Positions 5,894-8,130 of a stretch of 8,130 nt of DNA are shown piece after piece (position 1 is the stretch's first letter; each line of letters begins with the position of its first letter). The notes under the pieces were generated by a model. It was not told where the DNA came from. It ran no database searches and saw only the letters and a list, made by a program, of their open reading frames with translations. The stretch is from Actinomycetes bacterium (GTDB lineage Bacteria > Actinomycetota > Acidimicrobiia > Acidimicrobiales > Palsa-688). The DNA lies in assembly GCA_021816565.1 (NCBI GenBank), contig JAKAXN010000197.1, positions 1 to 8,130 of the forward strand. Reading direction: 5' to 3'. Made by a program: the position numbers and the translations under genes.

Positions 5894-6448
5894 ATGACCA
5901 CCAACCCGTGGCTGGTGCCCATCACCACGCTGAAGCGGGCGCCCGGCAACCGCCGGGAGGAGGAGCGCAGCGGGCGGATCGGCGAGCTGAGGGTCGCCGA
6001 CAGCGTCGTCGACGGTGACTCCACCGTCGAGGCCGACGTCGTCCTCGACTCCGTCGACGGCGGCATCGAGGTCAGCGCCGACATCACCGCCCCCTGGTCG
6101 GGGGAGTGCCGGCGGTGCCTGAAGCCGGTGGGTGGCCGTCTCACCACCCACGTCCGGGAGATGTACCGGCCCCGCCCCCCGGGCGAGCCGCCCGACGAGG
6201 ACGAGGACACCTACCCCCTGTCGGGAGAGCTGCTCGACCTGCGCCCGCTGGTGCGCGACGCCGTGCTGCTGGAGCTGCCGATAGCCCCGCTGTGCCGGCC
6301 GGACTGCGCCGGGCTGTGCCCCACCTGCGGTGCCGATCTCAACGACGGGCCCTGCTCCTGCCCGGCCCCCGGGGGCGATCCGCGCTGGGCCGTGCTGGAC
6401 ACGCTGCGCGAGGATCGACCCGGCCCCGATCCGGGCGCTTCCACCTAG
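5894..6448 (+). CDS. yceD: DUF177 / YceD family protein
   Basis: The 184-residue protein belongs to the YceD (DUF177) family, usually encoded just before rpmF. In E. coli and plants, members have been linked to 23S rRNA accumulation; the exact activity is unsettled. The family features are the cysteine clusters: ECRRCL (Cys72, Cys75) and the dense group LCRPDCAGLCPTCGADLN (Cys134, 138, 142, 145) followed by CSC (Cys154, 156). These suggest one or two bound zinc ions. LDLRPLVRDAVLLELPIAPLC (in part) is the usual conserved stretch before the second cluster. The ATG at 5894 has a good GGGGAG seven bases upstream and starts the first recognisable segment (NPWLVPITTL). Longer in-frame starts lie inside the upstream gene. 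The last 18 residues are Pro/Asp-rich and probably disordered. Confidence 0.9.
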   Translation: MTTNPWLVPITTLKRAPGNRREEERSGRIGELRVADSVVDGDSTVEADVVLDSVDGGIEVSADITAPWSGECRRCLKPVGGRLTTHVREMYRPRPPGEPPDEDEDTYPLSGELLDLRPLVRDAVLLELPIAPLCRPDCAGLCPTCGADLNDGPCSCPAPGGDPRWAVLDTLREDRPGPDPGAST

Positions 6449-6602
6449 AGGTCCCGGAGCGCCTAAACTGTCCCGGCCGCTCGGCGCGGCCCGTCCGGCC
6501 CGCCCGTACACCGGCGCCCGGACCCCGCCCGGGTGGTCAGTCCCTCCCCTGTACCGGAACTCGTCGCCGGCCAGGTCGATACCACAGAGAAGGTCCCTGC
6601 AG
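6449..6602 (+). promoter_or_regulatory. rpmF leader region with a possible promoter and stem-loops
   Basis: This 154-base gap holds no coding frame that I can support. TAAACT at 6464-6469 is the best TANNNT element; its partner TTCCAC (6439-6444) is a poor -35 at 19 bases. Transcription from it would give a leader of about 125 bases. Two stems can form in that leader: GGCCGC/GCGGCC (6475-6480 with 6486-6491, loop TCGGC) and CGCCCGG/CCGGGTG (6515-6521 with 6529-6535, one G-U pair). AGAAGG near 6588-6593 is the likely ribosome binding site. The long structured leader would suit feedback control of a ribosomal protein gene, but this is not shown. Confidence 0.35.
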
Positions 6603-6782
6603 ATGGCTGTCCCCAAGAAGAAGACTTCCAAGGCGAAGAGCCGGAGCCGCCGGGCCAGTGCGTGGTCGCTGACCGTGCCGGCCCGCAGTATCTGCCCCCA
6701 GTGCCACAACGCCAAGCTGCCGCACGTGGTCTGCCCGAACTGCGGCTGGTACAAGGGACGCCAGGCCATCGACGTTGGCTGA
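6603..6782 (+). CDS. rpmF: Large ribosomal subunit protein bL32 (zinc-binding form)
   Basis: The 59-residue protein begins MAVPKKKTSKAKSRSRRAS, the standard L32 start, with the basic N-terminal tail that penetrates the 50S subunit. It has the paired zinc motifs CPQC (Cys31, Cys34) and CPNCGWYKGR (Cys44, Cys47), so it is the C+ form. The ATG at 6603 gives the canonical N-terminus, and a purine-rich AGAAGG lies about ten bases upstream. The longer in-frame opening from 6330 is not used because it would run inside yceD. The plsX start overlaps the last eight bases, the usual rpmF-plsX coupling between ribosome and membrane lipid synthesis genes. Confidence 0.98.
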   Translation: MAVPKKKTSKAKSRSRRASAWSLTVPARSICPQCHNAKLPHVVCPNCGWYKGRQAIDVG

Positions 6783-7815
6783 CCGAGGGTCGGCCACCGG
6801 GCCGGCTGCTGAGGACAAGAGGGCGGCCGCGGCGCTGCCGGTGGCCGTCGACGCCATGGGCGGCGACCGGGCTCCCGGCGAGATCGTGGCCGGGGCCATC
6901 GCGGCCGCCGAGGCCGGCCACTCGGTGCTCCTCGTGGGCGACCCCGCCCGCCTGGGCGACACCGGCGGGCTGCCGGTGCTGGCCGCGTCTGAGGTCATCG
7001 AGATGCACGAGGACCCGGCCCGCTCGGTGCGGACCAAGAAGGACTCCTCGCTCGTGCGCGCCGCCGAGGCGGTGCGCGACGGCCGGGCCAGCGCCATGGT
7101 GAGCGCCGGCAACACGGGAGCCACCATGGCCAGCGCCCTGTTCCGCATGGGGCGCATCAAGGGGGTGGCCCGCCCGGCCATCGCCACCGTCATCCCGGTC
7201 CCGGGTGGGGATCCGACCATCCTCCTCGATGCCGGGGCCAACGCCGAGTGCTCCGCCGCCTGGCTGGTGCAGTTCGCCCAGATGGGCTCGGTGCTGTCCC
7301 GCCTGCGCTTCGGGGTGGAGAAACCCCGGGTCGGGCTGCTCTCGATCGGGGAGGAGCCCGGCAAGGGCAACCCGCTGGCCAAGGAGGCCCACGCCCTGCT
7401 GGCCGCCGGGGAAGCCGGGCCGTCGGTCGACTTCATCGGCAACGTGGAGGGCCGGGACGTGATGTCCGACGCCGCCGACGTCGTGGTCACCGACGGTTTC
7501 ACCGGCAACGTGGTGCTGAAGACCCTCGAGGGCTCCATGAAGTTCGCCTTCAACGCGGTGCTGGAGGCTCTGCGCTCGCCGGAAGTGCCCGGAGACGCCT
7601 CGGACGCCGTCCTCGGCCAGCTCCTGCCGCTCGCCGCCGAGCTCGACCCCGAAACCTACGGCGGAGCGGTCCTGCTCGGCGTGGACGGGGTCTGCATCAT
7701 CAGCCACGGGTCGTCGTCGGCCCGGGCCGTAGTCAACGCCGTCGGAGTGGCCCACCAGGCGGTCACCGAGGGGCTGGTCGACCAGCTCCGGGCGGCCGTC
7801 GGGACCACCGCCTGA
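6775..7815 (+). CDS. plsX: Phosphate acyltransferase PlsX (acyl-ACP:phosphate)
   Basis: PlsX converts acyl-ACP and phosphate into acyl-phosphate, the donor used by the membrane enzyme PlsY to acylate glycerol-3-phosphate; it acts peripherally at the membrane. The 346-residue product shows the family motifs in order: VAVDAMGGDRAP at 23-34, SAGNTGAT at 110-117, LLDAGAN at 150-156, LLSIGEE, GNVEGRD, DGFTGNVVLKTLEG from 240, and a C-terminal YGGAVLLGV...ISHGSS. The TTG at 6775 overlaps the end of rpmF by eight bases and gives a 22-residue Ala-rich lead before the conserved core. A GTG at 6841 (residue 23) would start exactly at the core, as in many family members, but has no ribosome binding site. 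The TTG is preferred with modest certainty because of coupling to rpmF. The function is clear; only the start is open. Confidence 0.95.
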   Translation: MADRGSATGPAAEDKRAAAALPVAVDAMGGDRAPGEIVAGAIAAAEAGHSVLLVGDPARLGDTGGLPVLAASEVIEMHEDPARSVRTKKDSSLVRAAEAVRDGRASAMVSAGNTGATMASALFRMGRIKGVARPAIATVIPVPGGDPTILLDAGANAECSAAWLVQFAQMGSVLSRLRFGVEKPRVGLLSIGEEPGKGNPLAKEAHALLAAGEAGPSVDFIGNVEGRDVMSDAADVVVTDGFTGNVVLKTLEGSMKFAFNAVLEALRSPEVPGDASDAVLGQLLPLAAELDPETYGGAVLLGVDGVCIISHGSSSARAVVNAVGVAHQAVTEGLVDQLRAAVGTTA

Positions 7816-7831
7816 GCGGCGGGCCGTCCGG

Positions 7832-7837
7832 TAGAGT
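7832..7837 (+). promoter_or_regulatory. Possible -10 element of an internal acpP promoter
   Basis: TAGAGT fits TANNNT and lies in the 44-base gap after plsX. A start about 7 bases on would give a leader of roughly 15 bases that still contains the strong Shine-Dalgarno AAGGAG (7849-7854). No -35 is recognisable upstream, where the DNA is all G+C. A separate promoter would fit the high demand for ACP, but readthrough from plsX is equally possible. Confidence 0.35.
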
Positions 7838-7859
7838 CAGAAATCGGGAAGGAGACCGA

Positions 7860-8130
7860 ATGCCCGCTGAGACCCACGTCGCCAGGAACCCCATGGATCG
7901 GGAGCAGGTGTTCGAGTTGATCCGGGGATGCCTGGCCGACATCCTCGAGATAGGCCCGGAGAGCATCTCCGAGGGGGCGTCGTTCGGCGACGACCTCGGG
8001 GCCGACTCCCTGGCCCTCATCGAGCTGGTCGAGGCCCTCGAGGAGGAGCTGTCCGACCGCACGGTCGGGTTCCGGATCGACGACGAGGACCTCGAGGACC
8101 TGAAGACGGTGCGCGACGCCGTCGATTACG
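7860..8130 (+). CDS. acpP: Acyl carrier protein, C-terminus cut by window edge
   Basis: Ninety codons are visible from the ATG at 7860, which has AAGGAG five bases upstream. The sequence DDLGADSLALIELVEALEEEL (split around Ser50) carries the DSL motif, whose serine takes the 4'-phosphopantetheine arm. The read ends at DAVDY, where ACPs have only a few residues left, so little is missing. ACP carries growing acyl chains in type II fatty acid synthesis and supplies acyl-ACP to PlsX encoded just upstream. Two details are unusual against E. coli ACP: an 11-residue lead before the internal Met12, and a loop between helices II and III (SDRTVGFRIDDEDLEDL) about five residues longer. The plsX-acpP order is standard, and rnc would be expected next. 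A specialised ACP for another pathway is possible but less likely in this position. Confidence 0.9.
   Translation, partial: MPAETHVARNPMDREQVFELIRGCLADILEIGPESISEGASFGDDLGADSLALIELVEALEEELSDRTVGFRIDDEDLEDLKTVRDAVDY

Noticed and set aside
7893..7895. Start of acpP at the internal ATG (residue 12)
   Set aside because: It would give a more typical ACP N-terminus, but it has no ribosome binding site, whereas the ATG at 7860 has a strong one at the right distance.
1..8130. Defence system, mobile element, CRISPR array or horizontally acquired island
   Set aside because: All genes are core housekeeping families in a conserved order with uniform base composition. No repeats, transposase, integrase or phage-type genes are seen.

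Overview
The window is a stretch of core genome from a very G+C-rich bacterium (about 70% by eye), almost certainly an actinobacterium. The evidence is the gene order and the actinobacterial style of the proteins: divergent rpmB / DAK2-DegV kinase, recG, rsmD, coaD, a SepIVA-like coiled-coil protein, DUF177 (YceD), rpmF, plsX and acpP. Mycobacteria carry the same genes in pieces of the same neighbourhood. Small details, such as the ACP with a long linker after the DSL serine and the uninterrupted coaD-sepIVA-yceD run, suggest a deep-branching lineage such as Acidimicrobiia. That placement is inference. There are no mobile elements, CRISPR arrays, tRNAs or rRNAs.

Layout. (1) Bases 1-26 hold the first eight codons of rpmB (L28) on the minus strand. 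Bases 27-133 are the divergent control region. (2) A fatty-acid-kinase-like gene (fakA, 134-1810) and recG (1875-3989) run rightward, separated by a 64-bp gap with a perfect 10-bp hairpin. (3) A 56-codon zinc-ribbon gene lies on the minus strand (4011-4181), convergent with recG and divergent from rsmD. (4) rsmD, coaD and sepIVA form a tight overlapping unit (4200-5829), followed after a GC-rich hairpin by yceD (5894-6448). (5) A 154-bp leader precedes rpmF (6603-6782), which overlaps plsX (6775-7815). acpP follows and runs off the right edge.

How the genes work together. The right half is the conserved link between ribosomal protein L32, PlsX and ACP at the start of phospholipid synthesis. 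CoaD makes the CoA precursor that supplies the ACP phosphopantetheine arm. FakA and PlsX both deal in acyl-phosphate, one from free fatty acids and the other from acyl-ACP. RecG (fork rescue), RsmD (16S rRNA methylation) and the SepIVA-like protein (envelope growth and division) are housekeeping functions.

The most interesting signals are regulatory. Three genes without a Shine-Dalgarno sequence (fakA, recG, rsmD) each have a TANNNT -10 element ending 7-8 bases before the start codon, which is the layout of leaderless transcripts. Inverted repeats sit just upstream of two of these elements. The small zinc-ribbon gene is the least characterised protein. No new multi-gene system was found; this is an ordinary core region with some worthwhile details.
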